Made by a program: the position numbers and the translations under genes. A model generated the notes under the pieces. It was not told where the DNA came from and searched no databases. It was given only the letters and a program-made list of their open reading frames with translations. From the NCBI RefSeq assembly GCF_003987315.1, contig NZ_PIPI01000001.1:558001-622000 (forward strand): a DNA stretch of 64,000 nucleotides, in the 5' to 3' direction. This stretch comes from Aliidiomarina haloalkalitolerans (lineage in GTDB: Bacteria; Pseudomonadota; Gammaproteobacteria; Enterobacterales; Alteromonadaceae). Below are positions 48,953 through 58,123 of the stretch, piece after piece. Position 1 is the stretch's first letter. Each line of letters begins with the position of its first letter.

Positions 48953-48986
48953 AAGCGCCGCAGCTCAAGCTTGCGGCGCTTTTTCT
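48953..48986 (+). terminator. Rho-independent terminator after the S9 peptidase
   Basis: Stem AGCGCCGCA / TGCGGCGCT around a 9-nt loop, followed by a T-run, 42 nt after the stop. Confidence 0.9.
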
Positions 48987-49077
48987 TTAACCAATCTATA
49001 CGCTCAGACGACTACACACTCACGCAAAAGCAAGCTAGTATATTTATCAAGACCTTACTGAATTCAAGGAGCGTGCT

Positions 49078-50031
49078 TTGCAGGCTGTGCCAATCGTTTG
49101 TGTCACCATGAATCCCGCGGTCGACCTATTTGCCGTGACTGATACCATCTATGCTGACAGCAAGAGTCGATGCGACAAAGCCCAAGAAGAGCCCGGCGGA
49201 GGCGGTATTAATGTCGCCCGCAATATTCAGCGTTTAGGCACGAATACTCTCGTGGTCTTTCCTGCTGGCGGCTTAAACGGCGAACGCTTACAACAATTAT
49301 TAGAGCGTGAAGGTTGCATGTTTCGTTCGGTACCGGTCGCTAGTGAAACTCGGCAAAATTTTGCGATCACCGAACGCACCAGCGGGGCCATGCACCACTT
49401 TGTATTCCCCGGCCCCGATTTATCGACCGATGAGTTAGCTGCCTGTCGGCGCGCTATTCTCGAACATCAACAGCCGCCAGACTATCTGGTCTTAAGCGGC
49501 AGTATTCCTGCTTCTGTGCCAGCTGATTTTTACGGTGAACTCACGCGCAGCGCCAGCGCCCTTGGCACGAAAGTTATCCTCGATAGTTCCGGTCGTGCGT
49601 TACACGGTGCGCTGTATCAAGGTGCTTATTTAGCTAAGCTCAATCGCTATGAGTTTGCTGAGCTCGGTTATCCGACCGACGCCCCCATTCATGAATTAAA
49701 ACGACAAATGGAAGAAGAAGTCGGCAAAGGTACGGTAGATGTCTTAATCGTCACCTTAGCACGTGGTGGTGCGCTGCTCTGCAGTAAAAACGGTGAACAC
49801 TATTATTTTATGCCGCCGCCAAGCCCAATTGTCAGTCATGTTGGTGCCGGTGACAGTTTTGTTTCGGCTTTAGTGTTCCAATTGCAGCAGGGAAATTCAT
49901 TGCGCGAAGCGTTTCGTTACGGCGTCGCAGCAGCGAGTACGAAGGTACAGACCGAAGGGAATCAACTGACAGACTTTAACAAGCTTGCAGCTGTTTATGC
50001 ACAAACAGATACTCCGCAAGTGGAGGCTTAA
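49078..50031 (+). CDS. PfkB-family sugar kinase (1-phosphofructokinase-like)
   Basis: A 317-residue ribokinase-superfamily enzyme of the LacC/FruK/PfkB group. It has the start VPIVCVTMNPAVDLFAV, the ligand loop GGGINVARNIQRLG and the catalytic HVGAGDSFVSALVFQLQQG near residue 260. It phosphorylates a hexose phosphate, but the exact sugar is not set. The start is TTG at 49078 after AAGGAG, 6 nt; the family N-terminus supports it over an internal ATG. It is followed after 3 nt by an Mla-like permease gene, so translation is coupled to a lipid transporter operon, an unusual partner. Confidence 0.9.
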   Translation: MQAVPIVCVTMNPAVDLFAVTDTIYADSKSRCDKAQEEPGGGGINVARNIQRLGTNTLVVFPAGGLNGERLQQLLEREGCMFRSVPVASETRQNFAITERTSGAMHHFVFPGPDLSTDELAACRRAILEHQQPPDYLVLSGSIPASVPADFYGELTRSASALGTKVILDSSGRALHGALYQGAYLAKLNRYEFAELGYPTDAPIHELKRQMEEEVGKGTVDVLIVTLARGGALLCSKNGEHYYFMPPPSPIVSHVGAGDSFVSALVFQLQQGNSLREAFRYGVAAASTKVQTEGNQLTDFNKLAAVYAQTDTPQVEA

Positions 50032-50034
50032 CGG

Positions 50035-51174
50035 ATGGCAAAGGCGACATTTACTTACCACGCCAACGACCATCGCCTCGAATTGCACGGGCATTGGACC
50101 GTTGATGAGTATCCTCAGCTGTTACGCGCTCTAGTGCAATTTTTTCGAGCCCGCAGCGCTGACAGTGCCACACAGCAGCCCATTCAACAGCTGGATACCA
50201 GCGAATTAGTCAATATTGATAGCAGCGGAGCGAGCCTGCTGCATTATTTCTTCGATCAGGAGCAGCTAGCGGCCGCTATTCGCAATAACTCTGCGCTGTC
50301 GCCGCAGCAACAAGCCCTTATGCTCACCGTAACCGAATCGCTCGCGAACGACGCCCCTCCCCCTGCTAAACCCTATCGGTTTGGTGACGGGCTAGCGAAG
50401 CTTGGCGAACAAGTCATGCGCCAAGTGAAACACAGCAAAACCTTATTTGCGTTCATTGGTCTTACCATGATTACGCTCTTCAGTGTGTTGTTGCGTCCAT
50501 GGCGTTGGCGGATCACTTCCTTGGTCTATCACATGCAGCACTCGGGTGTGCATGCTGTGCCAATCATTGCCTTATTGACCTTCTTAGTGGGTGCCGTAGT
50601 TGCATTCCTCGGTGCAACTGTCCTCAAAGATTTCGGTGCCACAATTTATACGGTCGACCTCGTGGCCTATGGCTTTATGCGTGAGCTTGGCGTGTTATTA
50701 ACCGCTATTTTACTCGCAGGACGCACGGCCAGTGCTTACACTGCCCAAATCGGTTCCATGAAAGTGAACCAAGAAATTGACGCCATGCGGGTTCAAGGTC
50801 TAAACCCCATCGAACTTTTGGTCATTCCGCGCTTGCTAGCACTGCTCATCATGATCCCGATACTCACTTTTGTTGCCATGATTTTCGGTATCCTCGGCGG
50901 CGCCACCGTTGCGCTGTTTTCACTCGATATCAGCACCACGCAGTTCCTCTATATCTTACAAGAGATTCCAGCCAAACATTTCTGGGTGGGAATGAGTAAA
51001 GCACCGGTTTTTGCCGCTGTTATCGCTATTATTGGTTGTTTAGAGGGCTTTAAAGTGGGTAACAGTGCAACCTCTGTCGGCATTCATACAACCTCAAGTG
51101 TTGTTCAAACTATATTCATCGTGATTTTATTCGATGCCCTCGCCGCACTGTTTTTTATGGAAATGGGGTGGTAA
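50035..51174 (+). CDS. MlaE-type permease with N-terminal STAS domain
   Basis: A 379-residue inner-membrane protein. The N-terminal STAS-like domain (about 1-110) has HGHWTVDEYPQLL and NIDSSGASLLHYFF, normally supplied by a separate MlaB. The C-terminal MlaE part (about 150-379) has five to six helices with GATVLKDFGATIYTVDLVAYG and LLTAILLAGRTASAYTAQIG. It should be the membrane core of an ABC transporter that moves phospholipid between membranes. Its stop and the ATPase start abut exactly (TAAATGG). Confidence 0.93.
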   Translation: MAKATFTYHANDHRLELHGHWTVDEYPQLLRALVQFFRARSADSATQQPIQQLDTSELVNIDSSGASLLHYFFDQEQLAAAIRNNSALSPQQQALMLTVTESLANDAPPPAKPYRFGDGLAKLGEQVMRQVKHSKTLFAFIGLTMITLFSVLLRPWRWRITSLVYHMQHSGVHAVPIIALLTFLVGAVVAFLGATVLKDFGATIYTVDLVAYGFMRELGVLLTAILLAGRTASAYTAQIGSMKVNQEIDAMRVQGLNPIELLVIPRLLALLIMIPILTFVAMIFGILGGATVALFSLDISTTQFLYILQEIPAKHFWVGMSKAPVFAAVIAIIGCLEGFKVGNSATSVGIHTTSSVVQTIFIVILFDALAALFFMEMGW

Positions 51175-51954
51175 ATGGCAACTCAACCCATTATTCATAT
51201 TCGCGGTTTACGTAATCAATTTGGCGCTCAGGTGGTGCATGACAATCTCGATCTTGATGTCCACCGTGGTGAAATCCTTGGGGTTGTCGGCGGTTCTGGT
51301 TCAGGTAAGTCTGTACTCTTGCGCAGCATCATCGGTTTACAAACACCTGCGGCGGGAACCGTTGAATTACTGGGTACTAACGTACGTAACATCAAAAAGT
51401 CCCAGCTTGAAAAACAAACCGGTGTATTGTTTCAATCTGGCGCACTTTATTCGTCTATGACGGTTGCTGAAAATATTAGTGTTCCGCTGATTGAACATGC
51501 CAAATTCAGCCGTCGTGAAGCGGCCTTATTAGCGCGGATGAAAATTGCTTTAACCGGTTTACCTGCCCACGCAGCAGATTTGTATCCAGCCGAGTTATCC
51601 GGCGGCATGATTAAACGTGCTGCGCTGGCACGTGCCCTAGCCCTTGACCCAGAAGTGTTATTTCTAGACGAACCGACTGCGGGGCTCGACCCCATTGGCG
51701 CTGCAGCTTTTGATAAACTGCTTGTGACATTGCGTGACGCACTCGATTTAACCGTATTTTTAGTCACCCACGACCTCGACACCCTGTATAGTAGTTGTGA
51801 TCGCGTTGCCGTATTGGCCGAGAAACACGTCATTGTGGCTGAACCATTGGCTACCGTGAGTGAGTTTGATCACCCATGGATACAAGATTATTTCCATGGC
51901 CCACGTGGTCGTGCAGCAATTCAGGCGCAAACTCGTTTGCACCAGGAGGATTAA
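51175..51954 (+). CDS. MlaF-type ABC transporter ATP-binding protein
   Basis: A 259-residue ATPase. It has the Walker A GGSGSGKSVLLRSI near residue 40, the Q-loop region, the signature LSGGMIKRAALARALAL and Walker B VLFLDEPTAGLDP, and a His switch in LVTHDLDTLY. It powers the adjacent MlaE permease. It lies directly after the permease gene and 1 nt before the MlaD-like gene. Confidence 0.95.
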   Translation: MATQPIIHIRGLRNQFGAQVVHDNLDLDVHRGEILGVVGGSGSGKSVLLRSIIGLQTPAAGTVELLGTNVRNIKKSQLEKQTGVLFQSGALYSSMTVAENISVPLIEHAKFSRREAALLARMKIALTGLPAHAADLYPAELSGGMIKRAALARALALDPEVLFLDEPTAGLDPIGAAAFDKLLVTLRDALDLTVFLVTHDLDTLYSSCDRVAVLAEKHVIVAEPLATVSEFDHPWIQDYFHGPRGRAAIQAQTRLHQED

Positions 51955-51955
51955 C

Positions 51956-52885
51956 ATGGAAACACGTGCCCACCATTTATTGGTCGGACTCTTTACCGTT
52001 ATTGCATTAGTGGCAGCGGTGTTCTTTACGTTATGGCTGACGAAGGCAGGCAGCGAACGTGCCGTTAGTGAGTACGAAGTTGTGTTTACTGACGGTGTTT
52101 CGGGCCTATCAATCGGCAGCCCTGTGCAATTCAATGGTATTCGAATTGGTGAGGTCGCGACGTTACAGCTCGACCCTAACGACCCGAATCAAGTTCGCGC
52201 TCGCGTCCGTATCGATAATCAAGTCACCATTACGCCGAACACTTCGGCCCGCTTAGCCCTATTGAATGTTACCGGCGCCACTGCCATCGACCTGTACGTC
52301 AATGAAAAGCGCTTGGACGAACATGTCTACAATAGCCGCGGTATCCCCGTGATCGTGGCTGAACCGAGCCCGTTTACCCGCTTACGGGTCAGTAGTGAAG
52401 AGCTACTGGTTAATTTAAATAGCTTTTTGAATAACGCTGCGAACATCGTATCCGATGAAAACAGCGAAAAAATCGCAAGTATCTTAACCAATCTCGATCA
52501 GCTGAGCGCTTCTTTGGCGCAGCAAAGTGACTCGCTTGGATCGGATTTAAGCGCACTCATGGCCAACTTGAATACAACCAGCGAGCAATTTAACCAAGTA
52601 CTTACTCGTGTGGATGAGAATATTCTGAGTCAGAGTGAGCCTGTTATGGCAAATGCGGCAGCAGCCATGCAGCATCTCGCTGATATGAGCCAACGCGTCG
52701 ATGCGCTGGTCGCTCAGCATGAAGGTTCCGTTGCCGCTGGGCTGGACGGAGTTAGTGAAATTGGCCCAGTTATCCGTGAGCTCCGCAATACCATTCACAC
52801 CGTAAATATGATTCTACTGCAAATCGACCAAGATCCTGCCGGCTACCTGCTTGGCCGTGAACAACTGAAGGAGTACAAGCCATGA
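51956..52885 (+). CDS. MCE/MlaD-type lipid-binding membrane protein
   Basis: A protein of about 309 residues with an N-terminal anchor (HHLLVGLFTVIALVAAVFF) and an MCE domain (about 40-120: VVFTDGVSGLSIGSPVQFNG, IRIGEVATLQLDPNDP). A long helical C-terminal part with repeated Leu/Gln (NLDQLSASLAQQSDSLGSDL) follows, likely a coiled coil across the periplasm. It is longer than canonical MlaD (about 180). ATG 51956 follows AGGAGG; the upstream extension lies in the ATPase gene. It overlaps the lipoprotein gene by 4 nt. Confidence 0.92.
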   Translation: METRAHHLLVGLFTVIALVAAVFFTLWLTKAGSERAVSEYEVVFTDGVSGLSIGSPVQFNGIRIGEVATLQLDPNDPNQVRARVRIDNQVTITPNTSARLALLNVTGATAIDLYVNEKRLDEHVYNSRGIPVIVAEPSPFTRLRVSSEELLVNLNSFLNNAANIVSDENSEKIASILTNLDQLSASLAQQSDSLGSDLSALMANLNTTSEQFNQVLTRVDENILSQSEPVMANAAAAMQHLADMSQRVDALVAQHEGSVAAGLDGVSEIGPVIRELRNTIHTVNMILLQIDQDPAGYLLGREQLKEYKP

Positions 52886-53481
52886 GATATGCCCTGCTTG
52901 CGCTACTAACTTTAAGCTGGCTGAGCGCCTGTACCGTCTTACCTGAAGCCGAAACCGTTGAAGTTTATCGCCTGCATCCGGTCACCACAGCAAGCTCTGC
53001 AAGCACTGAGCCGTTTCCTCATGCTGTTCGTGTTACACGCCCCCTGGTCACCGATTTGCTCGCTGGTAATCGTATTCTGCGCTTGCATTCAGACCAAAGC
53101 CTATCAGCCTACGCAGGGGCACGTTGGAGCAATGCAATTCCGGTGTTATGGCGGGACTGGATGACGAATGCACTCACACAACACCCAGCATTCGCTCAGA
53201 TCAGCAGTGATGTTGACAATGTCGCGGCTGACTTTGAGCTCGCCGGAACCTTAAGAAACTTCCAAATTGAAAGCCGTGATGGGACAAGTTATGCCATTGT
53301 ACAATTTGATGCGCGCTTGGTTGCCCTGAGTAGCCGGAGCGTCGTCGCCCAACAACGGTTGAACGCCCGCATACCAGTCACTGGTAATTCGAGTGCTGCC
53401 GCTGTCGCAGCGCTCAGCCAAGCAACCGAATCTGTCTATAGTGACTTGGTCGCTTGGCTGCTCAGCACAAACGCGGATTAA
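52882..53481 (+). CDS. PqiC-type ABC-transport auxiliary lipoprotein
   Basis: A 199-residue lipoprotein (lipobox LSWLSACTVLPEAE) of the PqiC/ABC_trans_aux family. The SDQSLSAYAGARWSNAIPVL segment and a C-terminal beta-helix part match the family. It sits on the outer-membrane side and probably docks with the MCE protein. Its ATG overlaps the MlaD-like stop by 4 nt. With permease, ATPase and MCE protein it makes a four-gene transporter without MlaC or a separate MlaB. Confidence 0.9.
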   Translation: MRYALLALLTLSWLSACTVLPEAETVEVYRLHPVTTASSASTEPFPHAVRVTRPLVTDLLAGNRILRLHSDQSLSAYAGARWSNAIPVLWRDWMTNALTQHPAFAQISSDVDNVAADFELAGTLRNFQIESRDGTSYAIVQFDARLVALSSRSVVAQQRLNARIPVTGNSSAAAVAALSQATESVYSDLVAWLLSTNAD

Positions 53482-53903
53482 CGCTTCATGACGAATGCGT
53501 ATGCAGTCATAAATGCAGTTTGTTGAAAGCCTTTTAAACCGGTTTCTGCGTAATCCACTGCAAGCGGATTACGCTTCAGGATTTCTTTCTGCTCGGTGCC
53601 ATTGAGGATATGCGTCTGCACACCTTCAAGTAACTGCATGACGGTTTCAATTTTAAACCCTACTGCTCCTCCAGCAAATTTACCTTTCTGCGGGCGCTCT
53701 TTTATCACCACATGTTCAACTCTGTAGTCGACCATGAGTTTTTGCAGGGTAAAGTGAAACTTTTGCACCTGTTCTTGCATCGCATCTTTGGTTAATTGTA
53801 GACGGACTGTTCGACAGTCTGGCAGGCCAATTAATCCTTGGTCCATATCCATGAGAACCAAAATAGCTTCATTACTTTTAATTTCTACACCACAAACACG
53901 CAT
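53478..53903 (-). CDS. DUF3010 family protein
   Basis: A 141-residue cytoplasmic protein starting MRVCGVEIKSNEAILVLMD, with KERPQKGKFAGGAVGFKIE and the terminus FMTAYAFVMKR. It matches DUF3010; the fold resembles an RNase H-like/RuvX-like core, but no function is known. Its stop overlaps that of the convergent lipoprotein by 4 nt. It lies 9 nt after guanine deaminase on the same strand, so the two are probably co-transcribed. Confidence 0.85.
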   Translation of the reverse strand: MRVCGVEIKSNEAILVLMDMDQGLIGLPDCRTVRLQLTKDAMQEQVQKFHFTLQKLMVDYRVEHVVIKERPQKGKFAGGAVGFKIETVMQLLEGVQTHILNGTEQKEILKRNPLAVDYAETGLKGFQQTAFMTAYAFVMKR

Positions 53904-53912
53904 GCTTGCTCC

Positions 53913-55193
53913 TTAATGAGATTGAGCCTGTTCACCTAAAATATAGGTGGCGGCGACGGCGCGATCATCCGCCAATGTATTTAACACAAAAATCGTTTCT
54001 TGAATGCTACGGCAACGTGCAGTTCGGCTGGCTAATAGTGGCGTCGCGGCTAAATCGAGAACAACAAAGTCTGCTTCTTTACCATCGGTAAAGTTACCAA
54101 TGCAATGATCAAGTGACAGTGCTTTTGCTCCGCCAAGTGTGGCCAGATAGAGCGTTTCAAGCGCTGCTAAACTCTGACCTTGTAACTGCTGAACTTTGTA
54201 GGCTTCGCCCATGGTCTGTAGCATCGAAAAACTCGTGCCAGCACCAACGTCTGTGCCTAAACCGACTCGGATACCATGCTGCTGTATCTTGCGTAACGGA
54301 AACAAGCCGGAACCAAGAAATAAGTTTGAAGTTGGGCAATGGGCAACGACTGAGTCGGTTGCAGCTAAACGCTCGCAACTTGCTTCACACAAATGCACAC
54401 CGTGCGCAAATACACTGCGTTTACCAAGTAAGCCAGAGTGCTCGTAAACATCAAGATAGTTATCACTTTCTGGAAAAAGCTCAGCAACCCATGCGATCTC
54501 GGCTTCATTCTCGGCCAAGTGTGTATGCATGTAAACGTCGGGGAATTCTTGCAATAACTCCCCTGCTTTATCGAGTTGCGCACGGCTGCTTGTTGGCGCA
54601 AAGCGCGGGGTTACTGCGTAAAGTAGGCGGTCAACACCATGCCAGCGTTGAATGAGTTCTTTGCTCTCAGCGTAGCCCTGCTCGGCTGTATCACACAAAT
54701 TTTCTGGCGCGTTGCGATCCATGAGGACCTTGCCAGCAATCATCCGCAACTGACGTTGCTGTGCTGCTTGAAAGAAAGCGTCTACCGATTGCGGATGCAC
54801 CGTACCAAAAACGAGCGCAGTTGTGGTGCCGTTACGCAATAGTTCATTCAAGAAACGTTCTGCAACGTCGCGTGCATGATGCTCGTCAGCAAACTTTGCT
54901 TCTTCAGGGAACGTATATGTTTCTAGCCAATCGAGCAACTGTGCGCCGTATGCGCCGATCATATCAGTTTGCGGATAGTGGATATGGGTATCGATAAAAC
55001 CTGGAATAATAAGTTTGCCGCGATAATCGACCACCTCAAAATCTATGGTGTGCGTATACTCACCGACAGCGACAATTTTGCCTGCTTCAACCACCAATAA
55101 ACCATCGGCAAAATACTCCCATGCTGCATCACCAGCGATCGACGGGTCATCCAAAAAATGCAAAATGGCAGCACGAAAACCACGCTTCCCCAT
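53913..55193 (-). CDS. guaD: Guanine deaminase
   Basis: A 426-residue zinc amidohydrolase converting guanine to xanthine and ammonia. Metal ligands are in FIDTHIHYPQTDMIGAYG, the catalytic region has HTHLAENEAEIAWVAELFPE and FAHGVHLCEASCERLAATDS, and the Asp ligand is in GLGTDVGAGTSFSMLQTM. Length suits the family. A TATAAT-type -10 lies at 55240-55245 on this strand. It is the first gene of a pair with DUF3010; no other purine-degradation genes are nearby. Confidence 0.95.
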   Translation of the reverse strand: MGKRGFRAAILHFLDDPSIAGDAAWEYFADGLLVVEAGKIVAVGEYTHTIDFEVVDYRGKLIIPGFIDTHIHYPQTDMIGAYGAQLLDWLETYTFPEEAKFADEHHARDVAERFLNELLRNGTTTALVFGTVHPQSVDAFFQAAQQRQLRMIAGKVLMDRNAPENLCDTAEQGYAESKELIQRWHGVDRLLYAVTPRFAPTSSRAQLDKAGELLQEFPDVYMHTHLAENEAEIAWVAELFPESDNYLDVYEHSGLLGKRSVFAHGVHLCEASCERLAATDSVVAHCPTSNLFLGSGLFPLRKIQQHGIRVGLGTDVGAGTSFSMLQTMGEAYKVQQLQGQSLAALETLYLATLGGAKALSLDHCIGNFTDGKEADFVVLDLAATPLLASRTARCRSIQETIFVLNTLADDRAVAATYILGEQAQSH

Positions 55194-55239
55194 ATTCGTA
55201 ACAATCCTTTACTCAGCTTGAATTCAAAACGAACCGCAT

Positions 55240-55245
55240 ATTATA
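55240..55245 (-). promoter_or_regulatory. -10 element likely for guaD
   Basis: A perfect TATAAT on the minus strand, 47 nt before the guaD ATG. No convincing -35 17 nt upstream, so confidence is limited. Confidence 0.45.
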
Positions 55246-55286
55246 CATGAAAAGCTGTTCAACATGCCGCTTTAAAAACGTAGGAG

Positions 55287-56465
55287 CTACGAGGCGCGAT
55301 AGCGGAGTTCCGCTTCGCGCACTTTCTGCAAATAATTGCGGGTTTCAGCAAAAGGATGGTAGCGCAAAAGATGCTGATAGACTTGCTCGGGAGTCATCCC
55401 ATTAATCCGCCGTAAAGCTTCATCACGATTGCTAGAAAACGCTCGAAAGACATTTCCCGAACCGCCGTTGTAACCAGCTATTTTCGCATACTGCCGGCTA
55501 AGTGGATCGTTAATTTGCTGCAAGTAAACGTCATCAAGCAAGAATAGATAAGCACTACCAATATCGATGTTGTAGTCGGGTTTAAATAAGTTTTCCCGGG
55601 TTGGCTCGCCCGGTAACCCTTTTACCCGCTCATACACATCCCGTCCGGCTGTCGCTTGGACAATTTGCATGAGGCCGAGCGCATTTGCATGGCTCACAGC
55701 ATAAGGGTTAAAACTACTTTCAACCTCGATCACAGCGTAGACCAAAGTCGGTGGAATGCGATATTGATTGGCATACCGCAATACCGAATCGGAGTACTGT
55801 AATTGCCGTAAATGTAGATGATTATCCACTAGGTTCACGCGCACAGAGCTAATCAGACGGCCTTCACTTCGGCGTTGGCGAAATTGATTCGTAATCAAAT
55901 GCTGGGCAAAGCGCTCAGCGCGCCATTCATAACGAATTGGCTCACCATCTTGGTCGAGAATTTGCTGATATAAAAACGGTTCGTCACCAAGCTGCGGTTC
56001 TTGGTCGGTAAAAATGTCTTCAACTGTTAGGTCTTTGGGTGTTAAAAGAGTGAGGATAAGTGCTTTCTGAAGCATGGTTCGTGGGGCTTCTTCGTCAATC
56101 GTTTCAACCTGCAAATAGCCTTGCTCAAAATCGATGATAGCGCGCGCTAAATAATCATTACTGTATTTAACGTATCGCTTTTCCGAAGGCAGTTCTTCAT
56201 TGTCTTTGCCCCAGACGTCTTCAAGGATAATGGCAATAACTTCAATAATTTCACGAATTGACGAGATATTTTTTAAGCCTTCAATTCCGCCATAGGGCTC
56301 AAGGCGATCGTTAACTATAATCCGTGCATAATCGCGGGCGCCTGTACGCTCGGCGATCTCGCGCCAATCATCATGACTAAGTGCACAGCTCACTACTGAT
56401 AGGGCAAAAACCGCCAGAATAATGCCGCGAAGGGTATTTCCGGACCATAACGTACAGTTCAACAT
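55287..56465 (-). CDS. mltC: Membrane-bound lytic murein transglycosylase C
   Basis: A 392-residue peptidoglycan-cleaving lipoprotein (lipobox VVSCALSHDD). The N-terminal MltC domain (about 25-190) precedes the Slt-type lysozyme domain (about 225-380) with the catalytic Glu in YAVIEVESSFNPYAVS, then ALGLMQI, and the AGYNGGSGNVFRAFS segment. Length matches E. coli MltC (359) with a longer N-terminus. It remodels peptidoglycan from the outer-membrane inner leaflet. Confidence 0.95.
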   Translation of the reverse strand: MLNCTLWSGNTLRGIILAVFALSVVSCALSHDDWREIAERTGARDYARIIVNDRLEPYGGIEGLKNISSIREIIEVIAIILEDVWGKDNEELPSEKRYVKYSNDYLARAIIDFEQGYLQVETIDEEAPRTMLQKALILTLLTPKDLTVEDIFTDQEPQLGDEPFLYQQILDQDGEPIRYEWRAERFAQHLITNQFRQRRSEGRLISSVRVNLVDNHLHLRQLQYSDSVLRYANQYRIPPTLVYAVIEVESSFNPYAVSHANALGLMQIVQATAGRDVYERVKGLPGEPTRENLFKPDYNIDIGSAYLFLLDDVYLQQINDPLSRQYAKIAGYNGGSGNVFRAFSSNRDEALRRINGMTPEQVYQHLLRYHPFAETRNYLQKVREAELRYRAS

Positions 56466-56563
56466 TGGTTTTCCTCAAGCTGCCCATAGACTCATTCAAT
56501 TGCTAGTTTAACTAAGTTCCACGCGCTCATCGGCTTCGCTCAAGGTTTTTTACCGAAATTTTG

Positions 56564-56995
56564 CTAACGCAAATCAACCTCGACATCACCATTTGCTGCT
56601 TTTCGAACCAGATAGCTAATTGGAATTTCAACGCCAACCGGCGTTTGTAATCGACCGATACAGGTCACTTCTTGATCTAAATAATTTTTATGAGCTTCGC
56701 GGCCATACAAAAATTTTAGCTTACTCGCTTGTAGTCCAGCAAAACGTTCAATCGCATCATCTGCATCTAAGTTTATTGCTGGGTCGACCTCTCCACGCTC
56801 GTTGGTCACAGGCCACGCTTGGTCACCGTTACGGTATTCAAATGCCAATTTTTCGGCAAATAGTCTTTGACTTTGACCACGCACTTCATCGACAACCGTG
56901 TCACTGTCACAGCGAAAAACTGCATCGCCACACGCAGTTAGTGAAACAATTAGAACAACGACTAAAGACGCTTTGAAAGGAATGTACGTGCGCAT
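56564..56995 (-). CDS. Small lipoprotein of unknown family
   Basis: A 143-residue protein with lipobox VSLTACGDAVFRCDSD. The mature part has three Cys (after the lipid Cys, FRCDSD and VTCIGRL, which could pair) and an IPISYLVRKAANGDVEVDLR end. I do not recognise the family. ATG 56995 follows AGGAGAGG; the longer in-frame ORF upstream has no signal. It lies 98 nt upstream of mltC on the same strand. Confidence 0.78.
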   Translation of the reverse strand: MRTYIPFKASLVVVLIVSLTACGDAVFRCDSDTVVDEVRGQSQRLFAEKLAFEYRNGDQAWPVTNERGEVDPAINLDADDAIERFAGLQASKLKFLYGREAHKNYLDQEVTCIGRLQTPVGVEIPISYLVRKAANGDVEVDLR

Positions 56996-57108
56996 GAATG
57001 GGCCTCTCCTTGTGAAGTTGCCACATTCTACCAATGCCCATTTAATAATCAATACATATAGTTAAGCTCATTATTACATTATGTAACAATTTGTAACCGT
57101 GTCATTGG

Positions 57109-58056
57109 TTAGTTTTGTTGGTCCTTCGCAATCAGAACTTCCGCTTGGCCGTAACGCGGATGCTCTGGTGCCAACTTTGCTGCAACTCGCGCAGCATCAA
57201 GAGCTTCTTGATGTTTCCCTTGGCGTTGAAATGCCCAAGCTAAATTAAAGAATCCGGCCGCTTGGCGAGGTTGTAGCTCAGTCACGCGATAGAAGTGTTC
57301 TTCGGCGTCAGCAAAGTCCCCCTGTTGGTAGGCAAGCCCTCCTAGCCCAAGGTAACCAATGGCTTCGTTTGGCCAGCGCTTAATGCCGACTGTATATCCT
57401 TGCGCTGCTAACTCGCGGCGACCTTGCTGTTCAACTGCTGTAACGGCGGCGTAATAATCGAGCGCTGACAACGTGCGCGGCGTTTGACCGACCGGCGGTA
57501 CGACCATGCCCCAATATTGACCAAGCCGCCAACTACGCTCGAATTTGGCGAATGACATCACTTCTCGCTCTGTGGTGCCCGAGCGCAAGATAACGTGTTG
57601 CTGTCTTGGATCAACACCAATGACCACCGCGTAATGCCAGATGGGAAAGCGCGAGAAACCAAGGTTTTGTAAGACTAAAACTGGATAACCCGCGTTTACT
57701 TCGGCGAACAGTGCATCAAGCTGACGTGGGATAACGAATGGAATTCGTTCAGCTCGTCTTGTCGCAGCGAGCAGCTCTGTTTGTAAGCTACCTTCACGGC
57801 CAGGAATGTAAACCTGAGGCGTCAGATCATCTGGCTCGATATCGCTGACGCCGGCTACTTGCAGGACTGTCGCAAGGGCCGCTGGACCGCATTGAAATTC
57901 CTCTTGCGGATGAAATGGTGTTGCGCTGAGCTCAACCGCCGAGAGTGATTGAATATCGATATGCGGATACTGGTAGGGAGCGGTTGCACAAGCGCTTAAC
58001 AGTGCACAACCAAGCAGGACCAAGCTGATACGAAAAGACTGCATTATTCGAGTCAT
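57109..58056 (-). CDS. PA2778-family C39-like cysteine peptidase lipoprotein
   Basis: A protein of about 315 residues with a lipoprotein signal (LLSACATAPYQ). The papain/C39-like domain (about 45-190) has the catalytic Cys in FQCGPAALATVLQ and His in FPIWHYAVVIGV, and C-terminal TPR-like repeats (about 215-310: GYLGLGGLAYQQGDFADAEE and GFFNLAWAFQRQGKHQEALD). It is paired with a PA2779-family gene immediately upstream, as in Pseudomonas PA2778-PA2779. Start 58056 is set by AAGGA at 5 nt. Confidence 0.9.
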   Translation of the reverse strand: MTRIMQSFRISLVLLGCALLSACATAPYQYPHIDIQSLSAVELSATPFHPQEEFQCGPAALATVLQVAGVSDIEPDDLTPQVYIPGREGSLQTELLAATRRAERIPFVIPRQLDALFAEVNAGYPVLVLQNLGFSRFPIWHYAVVIGVDPRQQHVILRSGTTEREVMSFAKFERSWRLGQYWGMVVPPVGQTPRTLSALDYYAAVTAVEQQGRRELAAQGYTVGIKRWPNEAIGYLGLGGLAYQQGDFADAEEHFYRVTELQPRQAAGFFNLAWAFQRQGKHQEALDAARVAAKLAPEHPRYGQAEVLIAKDQQN

Positions 58057-58073
58057 GGGCATCCTTGAGGTAA

Positions 58074-58108
58074 AGAAAAACGCTTGCTAGGGCAACCTAA
58101 CAAGCGTT
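58074..58108 (-). terminator. Rho-independent terminator-like hairpin between PA2779- and PA2778-type genes
   Basis: On the minus strand AACGCTTG plus TAGG pairs with CCTA plus CAAGCGTT (one mismatch) around TTGC, followed by a T-run. It lies between the two genes and could reduce read-through from the PA2779-type gene into the peptidase gene. Confidence 0.7.
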
Positions 58109-58123
58109 CATAGCGACAATCAA

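Noticed and set aside
53906-54655. Plus-strand frames opposite guaD, up to 180 codons
   Set aside because: Antisense to an enzyme with intact zinc motifs; no coding features.
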